DNA from: Hydrogenophaga flava NBRC 102514
GTDB lineage: Bacteria > Pseudomonadota > Gammaproteobacteria > Burkholderiales > Burkholderiaceae_C
Direction: 5' to 3'
DNA length: 64,000 nt
NCBI RefSeq assembly: GCF_001571145.1
Contig: NZ_BCTF01000009.1
Coordinates: 96,341 to 160,340 of the forward strand
Positions 8,652 to 23,075 of the stretch are shown here, in pieces (position 1 is the first letter of the stretch; the number at the start of each line of letters is the position of its first letter). The notes beneath the pieces are model-generated. The model saw only the letters and a program-made list of their open reading frames with translations. It had not been told where the DNA came from and did not search any database. The position numbers and the translations under genes were made by a program.

Positions 8652-10909
8652 CCGGTCGTGGCGCCATCTGTCGCGTGAACGCCGCGGATCGGCCGCCGGT
8701 GCCAGTCACCGGTGGTGGTCAGCCGGTCTTCAAGACGGTTCACCCAGTCCGGTGCCAACGGGTCGTCGCTCCAGCCAGCAATCAGCTCGCCCATGGGGTT
8801 GAGCACCCGGTCTGGCAGCGCCAGGGGCCGGGTCTGGTTCATCAGGAAGCGGGTGAGCAGGTGGTAGCCGACGGCGCGGGTGAACAGCCGGGACAGCGAG
8901 AACCCGGGCACCACCAGGCCGACGACGCCATCGGTCACGCCCACCAGCAGGCGCCCGACCTGGAACACCAGCCGCGTGGCCCAGGAGACATGCTCGTCGA
9001 TGCCGATGCGGGCCGCCGTGTCGGGGCCGATCAGCCAGCGCGTCAGCGGCACCGGCAGGCCACGCAGCACCGGCACGCGGATCGATTGCGCCATGGCCGC
9101 CACCAGCGCCCGGCCCAGCGGCGGCCGGGGATCGGCCTGGCCTTGCAGCAGCGGAGCCTGCGCCTGCAGCACGTCGAACAGCGCCGCCGCCTCGTCCATG
9201 GTCCAGGCCATCAGCTCCCGGCGCACGCCCAGCACATGGCCCATCACGTTCCAGGCGTGCAGGTAGGCCTCCTCGTCCTCGCGCGGCAGGCCCAGCCCGA
9301 GGGTGCGCATGCCCTTGAGGAAGGAGTAGCTGAAGGTCAGCAGGGTGTAGGCCAGTTCGATCTGGTTGCAGGGCAGGCCCTGGGCGTCGACGTCCCAACC
9401 ATGCGCGGCGAGCGCGCTGTGCATGCGGCGGTCGGCATCCGCCAGCACCTGCGGCAGCACGCGCCCGCGCACCTTCTGCGGGTCGCCGCGCAGGATCAGG
9501 TGGCGGATCGTGGCGTGGATCAGCCGCACCTTGAGCACCTGGGCCACGCCCGAGCCTTCGGGGTCGGTCAGGCCGCCCTTCATCATCACCGGGAACACCA
9601 TGGCGGCGGTCTGGCGGATGCGGTGCTCGGTGTGCTGTTCCAGCTGGCCGGCGATGTGCAGCACCTCGGCCAGCTGCGGCATCACATAGCACTCGGGCAG
9701 GCTGGAGCAGAACAGCAGGGTGCAGGACAGCGGGCCGTGCTCCATGAAGAGGGCCTCGGCCCGCGCGATCTTGCCCGCGTCGGCCCAGTCGGGCAGCGCC
9801 CTGGCCTGGGCCACATAAGCCTCCAGCGCGGCGGTCACCTCGGGATCGGCCTTGCTGCCCGCCGTCCAGCCCGGCGCCAGCGCCGCGTTGTGGGTCCAGG
9901 CCGACATCAGCTGGTTGGCCTGCGCCAGGCGGGTCGCCCCCTCCCCCGTGACCGCGCTGTCGCCCGTGCGCCGGCCGATCAGGGCGGTGATGGTGTCGTC
10001 CGCTGTCGGGTCGGCCTGCATCGACATAGAGGCCACATCGAGCCCGGCCAACGGACTCGCATGGGCGGCGCGCTGGTGCGGGTGGGACCACTGGCGCCAG
10101 GCGGCCCAGGCCACCACCACCGGCAGGCCCATCGCAAAGAAAGCGATGGCCCGCACCTCGATGGGGTGGCCCAGCAGCACCTGGAACACCAGCCCGCTGG
10201 CGTAGATGAGGATGGGCACCAGCACCGCCAGCGGCAGGCCATCCTCGGGCGGTGGCGAGCGGCGCGGCGCGGCCAGCGCCTGGAAGCTGCCGACGATGAT
10301 CAGCGACACGGTCATCCAGCCGGCAAAACCCTGCAGGGTCTCGCCGAACCAGCCGCCGTCGGTCTTCTGCATGATCCAAGCCTTGAGCACGAACACGAAG
10401 TACGGGTCGGCGCCCAGGTCGAAGGAGGTGATCACCATCGCCGCCAGCCAGGCCGTCAGCAGGCCGCTGCGGAAACCGGGATTCGCGTGGACCGGCTGGC
10501 GCCAGAGCATCAGCGAGGCCATCACGTAGCCGATCAGCGCCAGCGCGAACCACATGAGCGGAATCGCCAGCGGCACATCCCCCAGGCGCGGGCCGAGCAC
10601 CTCGGTGTAGGTGTAGCGGCCGAAGAACCAGCCGCGCGAGGAACCCATCTGCTCGGCGAACCAGCCCAGGCCCAGGGCCAGCAGCATCAGGGCGCGCGTC
10701 CGCCGGTAACCCAGCAGCCGGGTGGCCGACCAGGCGCAGACCCAGAACATCACCGCACACGAGCCCACCAGAGCCAGGGTGAGGCCGGGGTAGTGCCAGG
10801 CGGTCCAGATCAGCAGCAGCGCCGTGCCGGCAGCCGCCGCCTGGAATACCGCGCGGTCAAAAACAGATGGGGTGGAGGAAGTGAGGGCAAAAGAAGGGGC
10901 CACAGCCAA
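8648..10909 (-). CDS. Fusion: CruF-like carotenoid hydratase domain plus MpaB/Lcp-like (DUF2236) oxygenase domain
   Basis: A 753-residue two-part protein. Residues about 20-270 are a multi-helix membrane domain with the signature of the CruF/DUF422 carotenoid biosynthesis family (GWFAEQMGSSRGWFFGRYTY, then VPLAIPLMWFALALIGY and FDLGADPYFV). Residues about 370-690 resemble the DUF2236 family, which includes the fungal oxygenase MpaB and rubber oxygenase Lcp: an N-terminal EALFMEHGPLS block, a central VRLIHATIRHLIL with the His and Arg expected of that fold (around residue 465), and LAYTLLTFSYSFLKGMRTLG. The start used is TTG 10909; GTG 10903 is an alternative. It overlaps the downstream 7TM receptor by 4 bases. 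Function is inferred only from domains: membrane-linked isoprenoid or fatty substrate oxidation is possible. Confidence 0.8.
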   Translation of the reverse strand: MAVAPSFALTSSTPSVFDRAVFQAAAAGTALLLIWTAWHYPGLTLALVGSCAVMFWVCAWSATRLLGYRRTRALMLLALGLGWFAEQMGSSRGWFFGRYTYTEVLGPRLGDVPLAIPLMWFALALIGYVMASLMLWRQPVHANPGFRSGLLTAWLAAMVITSFDLGADPYFVFVLKAWIMQKTDGGWFGETLQGFAGWMTVSLIIVGSFQALAAPRRSPPPEDGLPLAVLVPILIYASGLVFQVLLGHPIEVRAIAFFAMGLPVVVAWAAWRQWSHPHQRAAHASPLAGLDVASMSMQADPTADDTITALIGRRTGDSAVTGEGATRLAQANQLMSAWTHNAALAPGWTAGSKADPEVTAALEAYVAQARALPDWADAGKIARAEALFMEHGPLSCTLLFCSSLPECYVMPQLAEVLHIAGQLEQHTEHRIRQTAAMVFPVMMKGGLTDPEGSGVAQVLKVRLIHATIRHLILRGDPQKVRGRVLPQVLADADRRMHSALAAHGWDVDAQGLPCNQIELAYTLLTFSYSFLKGMRTLGLGLPREDEEAYLHAWNVMGHVLGVRRELMAWTMDEAAALFDVLQAQAPLLQGQADPRPPLGRALVAAMAQSIRVPVLRGLPVPLTRWLIGPDTAARIGIDEHVSWATRLVFQVGRLLVGVTDGVVGLVVPGFSLSRLFTRAVGYHLLTRFLMNQTRPLALPDRVLNPMGELIAGWSDDPLAPDWVNRLEDRLTTTGDWHRRPIRGVHATDGATTG

Positions 10910-11013
10910 CGGCTTTCAGTGCTTGGTCAACTCCCTTGGGCGGGCATTGTGACCGCAAGCACGGCGCGATACCCGCGCGGGTTTCCTCCGCGCGCAAATC
11001 GCGCGCGAAGGCG

Positions 11014-12444
<1,431 letters not shown>

Positions 12445-12619
12445 GGTGAGGGTGGTGGGAAGTCTGCCGATACCAGCCACTGTCCAAGAACCGTGCCAGA
12501 CAAAAAGGCCTTTGAATTCAGGCACTTGCCATCGGCCAAGCCCCCTTGAAGCACTGCCATCCTGCCAATGACTGCCAACATGGCAGTTCGCCCGATGGCC
12601 TGGAATTTCCAGGGATGCA
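12445..12619. other. ccoG-groES intergenic region with repeated CTGCCA and a palindrome
   Basis: The 325 bases between the ccoG start and groES contain no gene. Nearest ccoG, the sequence holds CTGCCA three times (12554-12559, 12562-12567, 12572-12577). The last copy is part of the perfect dyad ACTGCCA-ACA-TGGCAGT at 12571-12587. It could be an operator for either divergent gene; no FNR-type TTGAT-N4-ATCAA site is seen. The rest, from 12620, is the groESL control region described separately. Confidence 0.4.
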
Positions 12620-12649
12620 CTTGAAATGGGCAGGGCCGGCCCTTATCAT
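12620..12649 (+). promoter_or_regulatory. groESL promoter (sigma-70 and/or heat-shock sigma-32 like)
   Basis: TTGAAA at 12621-12626 is 17 bases from TATCAT at 12644-12649, a good sigma-70 match. Read as a heat-shock promoter it is CTTGAAA, 14 bases, then CCTTATCA. The start point would fall inside the adjacent CIRCE element, which is the usual geometry for HrcA repression. Confidence 0.65.
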
Positions 12650-12675
12650 TAGCACTCGCTGGAGTTGAGTGCTAA
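12649..12675 (+). promoter_or_regulatory. CIRCE element, HrcA repressor operator
   Basis: Perfect TTAGCACTC-N9-GAGTGCTAA inverted repeat, the canonical CIRCE sequence bound by the heat-shock repressor HrcA. It lies about 95 bases before groES and overlaps the predicted transcription start, so GroESL is expected to be HrcA-repressed and heat-inducible. hrcA itself is not in the window. Confidence 0.97.
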
Positions 12676-12769
12676 CACCCGATTCCCAGTCGATCCGCGG
12701 GGCCCAGCCCCATGGCCAGTGGCCCCGCCCATCTGACCCCCCAACATTTGATCCATTTCAGGAGATGCA

Positions 12770-13060
12770 ATGAACCTTCGTCCTCTCGCCGATCGCGTGA
12801 TCGTCAAGCGCATTGACAGCGAAACCAAGACCGCCTCCGGCATCGTCATCCCCGACGCCGCCGCCGAGAAGCCCGACCAGGGCGAAGTCCTGGCCGTCGG
12901 TCCCGGCAAGAAAAACGACAAGGGCGAACTGTCCGCCATGAACGTCAAGGTCGGCGACCGCGTTCTGTTCGGCAAGTACAGCGGCCAGACCGTCAAGGTC
13001 GACGGCAACGAACTGCTGGTCATGAAGGAAGACGACCTGTTCGCGGTCGTCGAGAAGTAA
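12770..13060 (+). CDS. groES: Co-chaperonin GroES (Cpn10)
   Basis: Heptameric lid of the GroEL folding chamber. The 96-residue protein shows [14 protein letters not shown], the mobile-loop region [15 protein letters not shown], and the closing sequence [22 protein letters not shown] lies six bases before the ATG. It is the first gene of the CIRCE-controlled groESL operon, 44 bases ahead of groEL. Confidence 0.99.
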   Translation: MNLRPLADRVIVKRIDSETKTASGIVIPDAAAEKPDQGEVLAVGPGKKNDKGELSAMNVKVGDRVLFGKYSGQTVKVDGNELLVMKEDDLFAVVEK

Positions 13061-13089
13061 TTCGCCCCTCATCCATCCCCATTTACTGA

Positions 13090-14748
<1,659 letters not shown>

Positions 14749-14764
14749 TGCCCTGACCCGGCCC

Positions 14765-14824
14765 GGGGGCTTCGGCCCCCTGCCAGACAAAAAGCCCCGC
14801 AAGGCGACTTGCGGGGCTTTTTTT
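14765..14824 (+). terminator. Rho-independent terminator of groESL (tandem hairpins)
   Basis: A first hairpin GGGGGC-TTCG-GCCCCC (14765-14780) lacks a T run. The second, AAGCCCCGCAAG-GCGA-CTTGCGGGGCTT (14792-14819), is followed by a run of T to 14824 and is the effective terminator. Confidence 0.93.
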
Positions 14825-14854
14825 GTTGGGCCCCCGCCGTGGGGTCGGCAGCGC

Positions 14855-16072
14855 TCAGGACACCCGCTGCGGACCGGCCAGCGCATCGCGCAGCGCCAGC
14901 GGGCGGAACAGGCGCCACCAGGCCAGGCTGATGCCGATGGTGCCCAGCCCGCCCAGCACCACCGAGCCCACCGGCCCGAAGGCGGCGGCCGTCACACCCG
15001 ACTCGAACTCGCCGAGCTGGTTGCTGGCGCCGATGAAGAGCGTGTTGACCGCCGCCACGCGGCCCCGCATCTGGTCCGGCGTTTCCAGCTGCACCAGGGT
15101 CTGGCGCACCACCACGCTGACCATGTCGGCCGCGCCGGACACCGCCAGCGCCAGCAGCGACAGCCAGAACGAGGTGGACAGCCCGAACACCACCATGCAC
15201 AGGCCGAACACGGCCACCGACACCAGCAGCTTGCGGCCGACGCGGCGCTCCAGCGCATAGCGCGAGAGCACCAGCCCGGCCGCCAGCGCGCCCACCGCCG
15301 GTGCCGAACGCAGCAGGCCCAGGCCTTCGGGGCCGACGTGCAGGATCTCCTTGGCGAAGATCGGCAGCAGCGCGGTCGCCCCGCCCAGCAGCACCGCGAA
15401 CAGGTCCAGCGACACCGCCCCGAGCAGCACCGGGTGGCCCCACACATAGCGCACCCCGGCCAGCAGGGTCTGCGCACTGACCGGCTCGCGCGCCACCGGC
15501 TGGCGCTCGTAGCGCACCCACAGGCAGGCCAGCGCGGCGCCCAAGAACAGCGCGGTGCAGACGACGTAGACCGCGTTCAGGTTCACCGCGAAGATCAGCC
15601 CGCCCAGGGCCGGCCCGCCGATGACGGCCGCCTGCGTGCCGGTGGAGGTGACCGCCGTGGCGCGGGCCAGCAGCGCGGCCGGCACCAGGGATGGCAGCAG
15701 CGCCTGCTGGGCCGACATCTGGAACGGGCGGATGGCCCCGAGCAGGGCCGAGAGCGCCAGCAGCCCTTCGCGCGAGACCGCGTGCGCCAGCGTGCCGGCC
15801 ACCAGCAGCAGCGCCACCACGGCCTGTGCGGACAGGCACAGCGCCACGATGCGGGCGCGGTGGTGGCGGTCGGCGGCGTGACCGGCGGGCAGCGTCATGG
15901 CCAGCGCGGGCGCGAACTGGAACAGCCCCACCAGCCCGAGGTCCCAGGCGCTGGCGGTCAGCTCGTACATGTGCCAGCCGATGGTCAGCATCAGCATCTG
16001 GGTCCCGGCGACCGCCGCCACACGGGCACACCAGAAGCGGACGAAGGACGGGTGGGAGAGCAGGTCGGACAT
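14855..16072 (-). CDS. MFS transporter (EntS-like exporter family)
   Basis: Inner-membrane carrier of the major facilitator superfamily with about 12 hydrophobic segments over 405 residues. The loop between helices 2 and 3 reads PAGHAADRHHRARIV, matching the MFS GxxxDRxxRR signature. The N-terminal FVRFWCARVAAVAGTQMLMLTIGW and the central QMSAQQALLPSLVP resemble the EntS/DUF894 group, which includes siderophore and drug exporters. No siderophore or resistance genes are adjacent, so the substrate is unknown. It stands alone between the groESL terminator and the xylose cluster, its start lying 49 bases after the dehydrogenase stop on the same strand. Confidence 0.85.
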   Translation of the reverse strand: MSDLLSHPSFVRFWCARVAAVAGTQMLMLTIGWHMYELTASAWDLGLVGLFQFAPALAMTLPAGHAADRHHRARIVALCLSAQAVVALLLVAGTLAHAVSREGLLALSALLGAIRPFQMSAQQALLPSLVPAALLARATAVTSTGTQAAVIGGPALGGLIFAVNLNAVYVVCTALFLGAALACLWVRYERQPVAREPVSAQTLLAGVRYVWGHPVLLGAVSLDLFAVLLGGATALLPIFAKEILHVGPEGLGLLRSAPAVGALAAGLVLSRYALERRVGRKLLVSVAVFGLCMVVFGLSTSFWLSLLALAVSGAADMVSVVVRQTLVQLETPDQMRGRVAAVNTLFIGASNQLGEFESGVTAAAFGPVGSVVLGGLGTIGISLAWWRLFRPLALRDALAGPQRVS

Positions 16073-16120
16073 GGGCCGCAGGCTAGCACGCGCCCCAGGG
16101 CGGCACCCGGGACCGCGGGC

Positions 16121-17131
16121 TCAGTCGTGGACCACCGGCTCCCAGCGCCCGCTGCGCTCGGACTGCCACAGCGCGTCGATCACCCGGGCCTGGGCGAGCG
16201 CCTCGCCGAGACCGGACGCGTCGGGCGGTGTGCCGGCGCGCACGCGGCGTGAAAACGCCTCCACCTCCAGCCGGTACTGCTCGGCCGCGGGCAGGGTCTC
16301 GACCGTCACACCGCTGCCGTCCAGCGCACCGCCTTCGTCGAGCGCGAGCCGCATCTGGCCGCCGCGCGCGGCATTGAACGGAATGAAGAGTTCGATGCGA
16401 CCGCGCGTGCCCACCACCTGCACCCGCTGGAACGGCACGCTCTGGGTCGACACGGTGAAGCTGACCTGCCGCCCGGCGCCGAAGTCCAGCAGCGCGCTGG
16501 TCAGCCGGTCGACGCCCATTACCGGGTCGCGGTCGACCAGCGACACCGCGCGCAGCGGCTCGGCCTCGAACAGGTAGCGCCCGGCCAGCACCGCGTAGCA
16601 GCCGATGTCGTACAGCGCGCCGCCACCGATGGCCGCCTGGTTGCGGATGTTGGCGCCGTCGTCGTTGAAGTAGGAGAAGAACACCTGCACCGCGCGCGGC
16701 GTGCCGATGCGCCCTTCGCGCACCAGCTCGCGGGCACGCAGCCACTGCGGGTGGTGGCGCACCATGAAGGCTTCTTCGATGTGCACGCGGGTGGCGGCGG
16801 CCTGCACCGTCAGCGCCTCGTCGGCGCTGAGCGCGAACGGCTTCTCGCACAGCACGTGTTTGCCGGCCGCGGCCGCCTGCAAGGTCAGCGGCACGTGCAG
16901 GTGGTTGGGCAGCGGGTTGTAGATGGCCTCGATGGCCGGGTCGGCCAGCAGCTCCTCATAGCTGCCGCAGGCCTGCGGAATGCCCAGCGTCTGCGCCGCC
17001 GCCTGTGCGGACGGCAGGCTGCGCGAAGCGATCGCGCGCAGCTCGACCAGCGGGCTGGCGAGCATCTCGGGAATCACCTTCTCGGTGCCGATCTTCGCCG
17101 TGCTCAGCACGCCCCACACCACTGGTTTCAT
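16121..17131 (-). CDS. Gfo/Idh/MocA-family NAD(P)-dependent dehydrogenase
   Basis: Sugar or polyol dehydrogenase family. The N-terminal Rossmann motif is VWGVLSTAKIG, the family EKP motif is GKHVLCEKPFALS with the catalytic lysine, and GGGALYDIGCYAVLAGRYLF is the conserved C-terminal-domain active-site block. Length 336 residues is typical. It is the last gene of the xylose cluster, 50 bases after the ChvE-like gene. Within this family are NADP-dependent D-xylose and trans-dihydrodiol dehydrogenases, so an oxidative side route for xylose or a related pentose is a reasonable but unproven guess. Confidence 0.88.
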   Translation of the reverse strand: MKPVVWGVLSTAKIGTEKVIPEMLASPLVELRAIASRSLPSAQAAAQTLGIPQACGSYEELLADPAIEAIYNPLPNHLHVPLTLQAAAAGKHVLCEKPFALSADEALTVQAAATRVHIEEAFMVRHHPQWLRARELVREGRIGTPRAVQVFFSYFNDDGANIRNQAAIGGGALYDIGCYAVLAGRYLFEAEPLRAVSLVDRDPVMGVDRLTSALLDFGAGRQVSFTVSTQSVPFQRVQVVGTRGRIELFIPFNAARGGQMRLALDEGGALDGSGVTVETLPAAEQYRLEVEAFSRRVRAGTPPDASGLGEALAQARVIDALWQSERSGRWEPVVHD

Positions 17132-17181
17132 ACGGTCCTCACGGTAACGGTTTGCGCTTGCATCACAGATGATCCGGCCGC

Positions 17182-18246
17182 TCAGCGGAACAGGTAGTCC
17201 TTGTAGTAACCGGAAGTCACGAGGGCTTCGCGCCAGTTGGCGACGTCCACCACGACCGGCTTCAACAGAAGGGATCGCATGGTCTTGACGCCGTTGTCGT
17301 AGGTCTTTTCGTCGTTGACCTGGGGCTTCTTGCTGGTGAGCAGCGCCTCCGCCATGGAGGCCGCAGCCAGCGCCAGCTGGCGGGTGTCCTTGAACACCGT
17401 GAACGACTGTTCGTTGCGGATGATCGAGCGCACCGATTGCACGTCGGCGTCCTGGCCGCTGACCACCGGCCAGGGTTTGCCTTCCGTGCCATAGCCCTTG
17501 AGCTTCAGCGCCTGCAGCAGCTCAATCGCGATGCCGTCGTTGGGGGCCAGCACCGCGTGCAGCCTTTGCTTGACGTAGGTCTTCTCCAGGATCTTCTCGA
17601 ACCGGAATCGCGCTGTCACGCCGTTCCAGGCCTGGGTGGAGACCACGTCCATCCCCGTCTGCCCCGACCCGACGATCAGCTGCCCGCTGTCCAGATAGGG
17701 CTTGAGGACCGACATCGCGCCGTTGTAGAAGAAGAAGGCGTTGTTGTCGTCGGGGGATCCGCCGAACAACTCGATGTAGAAAGGGCCGGCGGTCTCGCCC
17801 AGCTTGAGCCGCCGGACGATTTCCGTCCCTTGCAGTACGCCCACGCCGAAGTTGTCGAAGGTCGCGTAGTAGTCGACGTGCGGCGAGTTGCGGATCAGGC
17901 GGTCGTAGGAAATCACCGCCACTTTCTGGTCCGCCGCCTTCTTCAGCACGGGTGCCAGGGCAGGCCCGTCGATGGGCGTCACGATCAGCGCCCTCACGCC
18001 CTTGCCCAGCATGCCGTCGATCTGAGCGATCTGGGTCTGCACGTCGTTGTTCGCGAACTGCAGGTCGGAAACCAGGCGCATGCCATTGAACGAACGCGCC
18101 AGCGCGAGCCCGTCGATGACCCACCGCTGCAGCGCCAGGGTGGGCATGGCCAGGCCCACATCGATCTTGGTCTGGGCCAGCAGCGGGCGGGAGCCGGCAC
18201 AGCCGGCGGCCAGGGCGGACAGAAGACACTGGCGACGTGAAATCAA
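17182..18246 (-). CDS. ChvE-like monosaccharide-binding protein (periplasmic binding protein family 1)
   Basis: Sugar-binding component of a CUT2-type ABC importer. Strong similarity in pattern to ChvE: NNDVQTQIAQIDGMLGKGVRALIV, ISYDRLIRNSPHVDYYATFDNFGVGVLQG and VVSGQDADVQSVRSI. The start was set at TTG 18246 because CGGAG lies six bases upstream and no ATG or better GTG fits; this gives a 354-residue precursor starting ISRRQCLLSALAAGC, with a possible lipobox AAGC or a signal peptidase I site after LLAQ. It lies 50 bases downstream of xylA. There is no private permease, so it may share XylGH with XylF, giving the transporter two receptors. Confidence 0.85.
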   Translation of the reverse strand: MISRRQCLLSALAAGCAGSRPLLAQTKIDVGLAMPTLALQRWVIDGLALARSFNGMRLVSDLQFANNDVQTQIAQIDGMLGKGVRALIVTPIDGPALAPVLKKAADQKVAVISYDRLIRNSPHVDYYATFDNFGVGVLQGTEIVRRLKLGETAGPFYIELFGGSPDDNNAFFFYNGAMSVLKPYLDSGQLIVGSGQTGMDVVSTQAWNGVTARFRFEKILEKTYVKQRLHAVLAPNDGIAIELLQALKLKGYGTEGKPWPVVSGQDADVQSVRSIIRNEQSFTVFKDTRQLALAAASMAEALLTSKKPQVNDEKTYDNGVKTMRSLLLKPVVVDVANWREALVTSGYYKDYLFR

Positions 18247-18296
18247 TGGGAACTCCGGCAGACAAAAGTCGTGAACCACATCCGGACAGCCGGTGA

Positions 18297-19613
18297 TCAG
18301 AGATAGCGGTTGAGCAGGTTCTCCAGCAGCTCCTGCCGCCCGGAGACCGGCCGCGTGTCCTGGTTGCGCTCCAGCGCGCGTGCGGCCACCTGGTCCAGCC
18401 CGAAGCGGCCCGCCATCAGGTCCTGGCCGAAGGGGGTGTTCCAGCCGGCGTAGCGGGCCTCGACGTGGCGGGCGAGCTGGCCGTCGGTGATCATCTGCTC
18501 GGCGATCAGCAGCGCGCGCGCCGACACGTCCATGCCGCCGATGTGGCCGTGGAACATGTCCTCGGCGTCGATCGACTGGCGCCGCACCTTGGCGTCGAAG
18601 TTCAGGCCACCGGTGGTGAAGCCGCCGGCCTGCAGGATCAGGTAGAGCGCCAGCGCGGTCTCGGGGATGTTGTTGGGGAACTGGTCGGTGTCCCAGCCGC
18701 ACTGCATGTCGCCGCGGTTCATGTCGATGGAGCCGAAGATGCCGAGATCGATGGCGGTGGCGATCTCGTGCTCGAAGCTGTGGCCCGAGAGCGTGGCGTG
18801 GTTGGCCTCGATGTTGACCTTGATCTCCTTCTCCAGCCCGTGGCGCTGCAGGAAGCCGTAGACCGTGGCGGTGTCGAAGTCGTACTGGTGCTTGGACGGC
18901 TCGCGCGGCTTGGGTTCGATCAGGATCGTGCCCTTGAAACCGATCTTGTGCTTGTAGTCCACCACCATGTTCAGGAAGCGGCCCATCTGGTCCAGCTCCT
19001 GGCCGACGCGCGTGTTGAGCAGGGTTTCGTAGCCTTCGCGGCCGCCCCAGAGCACGTAGTTCTCGCCGCCGAGTTTCAGCGTGGCGTCCATCGCCTCCTT
19101 CACCTGCAGCGCGGCCAGCGCGAAGATCTCGGGGTCGGGGTTGGTGGACGCGCCCGACATGAAGCGGCGGTGGCTGAACAGGTTGGCCGTGCCCCAGAGC
19201 AGTTTCATGCCGGTCTGCGCCTGCTTGGCCTGCAGCACCTCGACCATTTCGTGCAGGTGGTTCACGCTCTCGCGCGGCGTGCTGCCCTCGGGCGCCACGT
19301 CGCGGTCGTGGAAGCAGTAATACGGCGCGCCCAGGCGCGAGAAGAAATCGAACGCGGCGTCGGCCTTCATGCGCGCTGCCGCCATCGGGTCGGCCACGCG
19401 CTGCCAGGGTCGCTCGAAGGTGCCGTCGTAGCCGAAGGGGTCGAAGCCGTTCCAGCAGAAGCTGTGCCAGTAGCAGACGGCGAAACGCAGGTGGTCTTCC
19501 ATGCGCTTGCCCAGCACCAGGCGGTCCTTGTCGTACCACTTGAAGGCCAGCGGGTTGGTCGATTGCGGGCCTTCGTAGGCGATGGCGGGAATGTCGGAGA
19601 AGTAGGTGCTCAT
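18297..19613 (-). CDS. xylA: Xylose isomerase
   Basis: Converts D-xylose to D-xylulose. Signature regions are [16 protein letters not shown], the catalytic [13 protein letters not shown] (His/Asp pair), the metal-binding [15 protein letters not shown] and [17 protein letters not shown] with Glu and Lys, and [18 protein letters not shown]. The ATG at 19613 (MSTYFSDIP) gives 438 residues, the family size. A longer open frame upstream has no similarity and overlaps xylB. Lies 40 bases downstream of xylB. Confidence 0.98.
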   Translation of the reverse strand: MSTYFSDIPAIAYEGPQSTNPLAFKWYDKDRLVLGKRMEDHLRFAVCYWHSFCWNGFDPFGYDGTFERPWQRVADPMAAARMKADAAFDFFSRLGAPYYCFHDRDVAPEGSTPRESVNHLHEMVEVLQAKQAQTGMKLLWGTANLFSHRRFMSGASTNPDPEIFALAALQVKEAMDATLKLGGENYVLWGGREGYETLLNTRVGQELDQMGRFLNMVVDYKHKIGFKGTILIEPKPREPSKHQYDFDTATVYGFLQRHGLEKEIKVNIEANHATLSGHSFEHEIATAIDLGIFGSIDMNRGDMQCGWDTDQFPNNIPETALALYLILQAGGFTTGGLNFDAKVRRQSIDAEDMFHGHIGGMDVSARALLIAEQMITDGQLARHVEARYAGWNTPFGQDLMAGRFGLDQVAARALERNQDTRPVSGRQELLENLLNRYL

Positions 19614-19653
19614 GGGTGTCTCGGTCTCGGGTGAAGTCGTTCGTTGGAAGGGG

Positions 19654-21102
<1,449 letters not shown>

Positions 21103-21113
21103 GGGGTCGTGTG

Positions 21114-22286
21114 TCAGTGGACGAGGGGTTGTGCGGCGGGTTCGGGCGCCGGGTCGGCGTCCGGCAGGTGGGTGGCGGCGGGCGCGTGCATGGGCCGCAG
21201 CTCGTGGTGCAGCACCAGGGCGGCGGCGCCCACGGCGGATGCCAGCAGTCCGTAGCGCGCCGGCCGCACCGGCGGCGGCGCCACGCCCGCGCTGGTGGCA
21301 TAGGCGTCGAGCGTGTCGCGCGCCGTGCGCACGATGTCCGGGTACTGGGCGCACGACGAGCCGCCCACCACCAGGGCGCCGGGGTTGAAGGTGGTCCAGA
21401 GGTTCTGCAGCACCACGCCCAGGTACACGCCACCGCGCGCCGGGTCGGGCAGCTGGCCCAGGGCCCTCGCGCCGAAGAAGGTCTCGGCGCAGCCCCGGCG
21501 GCCGCAGGAACAGGCGGGGCCATCGATCTGCAGGATGCTGTGGCCGATTTCGCCGGCCATGCCCTGCAGGCCGGTGAACAGGCGGTCATTGAGCACGATG
21601 CCGGCGCCGACGCCGACGCCGCAGGTGACGAAGATCAGCGAGTCCATGGCGTCGCCGTCGCTGAACTCGTATTCGCTGAGCGCCGCGGTGTCGGCCTCGT
21701 TCTGCACATGCACCGCCACCGGCGGGCAGCCCGCTTCGGCCAGGGCGCGCGTGATCAGCGGCAGGAAGGACACGTTGCGCCAGCCCAGGTTGGGCGCGAA
21801 GCGCACGGTGCCGCTGGCCTCGTCGAAGGCGCCCGGCAGGCCGATGCCCACGCCCGAAACCAGCACCGGCCGCTCTGCCAGCGCGGCGTGCGCGCGCACC
21901 ACCAGCTGCGCCACCTGGTGGCACACGGCCGCCGGTTCGCGGTTCGTCAGCGGCTCTTCGGCCGACCACAGCACCTCGCCGGTGAGCGACACGCCCACCA
22001 CACGCAGCGTCTCGACCGCGATTTCCACGCCGACCATGGCGCGGCGGCTGCCGTCCAGCTGCAGTGGCGTCGACGGCCGGCCCAGGCCCTGCGCGGTGGC
22101 CAGGCCGGTCTCGGTGACCCAGCCTTCGTCGATCAGTTCGCGCACCAGCAGGCTGACGGTGGATTTGGTCAGGCCGCTCTCCTGCGCGAGCTGCGCGCGG
22201 GAGAGCCCGCTGCGCCGCCGCAGCAGCCGCAGCAGCACGCTGCGGTTGATGCGTTTGACAAGTTGCTGGTCGCCGGTGGTTTTCAT
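21114..22286 (-). CDS. xylR: ROK-family transcriptional repressor, probable XylR
   Basis: An N-terminal winged helix (LLRLLRRRSGLSRAQLAQESGLTKSTVSLLVRELIDEGWV, residues about 15-60) is joined to a ROK sugar-kinase-like domain with the zinc motif CSCGRRGC and the preceding GxGAGI glycine loop (GVGVGAGIVLNDRLFTGLQGMAGEIGH). ROK repressors of this type include XylR and NagC. Its position between xylG and xylB in the same transcript suggests local control of xylose genes and autoregulation. A dyad resembling XylR operators lies upstream of xylF. The binding sugar is inferred as xylose. Confidence 0.88.
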   Translation of the reverse strand: MKTTGDQQLVKRINRSVLLRLLRRRSGLSRAQLAQESGLTKSTVSLLVRELIDEGWVTETGLATAQGLGRPSTPLQLDGSRRAMVGVEIAVETLRVVGVSLTGEVLWSAEEPLTNREPAAVCHQVAQLVVRAHAALAERPVLVSGVGIGLPGAFDEASGTVRFAPNLGWRNVSFLPLITRALAEAGCPPVAVHVQNEADTAALSEYEFSDGDAMDSLIFVTCGVGVGAGIVLNDRLFTGLQGMAGEIGHSILQIDGPACSCGRRGCAETFFGARALGQLPDPARGGVYLGVVLQNLWTTFNPGALVVGGSSCAQYPDIVRTARDTLDAYATSAGVAPPPVRPARYGLLASAVGAAALVLHHELRPMHAPAATHLPDADPAPEPAAQPLVH

Positions 22287-22310
22287 GCGGTGTGCGGGAA
22301 CACGCAGGCC

Positions 22311-23071
<761 letters not shown>

Positions 23072-23075
<4 letters not shown>

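Noticed and set aside
17182..19539. Apparent 785-residue protein covering xylA and the ChvE-like gene
   Set aside because: Its first 400 residues are out-of-frame reading of xylA; only the last 354 residues are a real binding protein, starting at TTG 18246.
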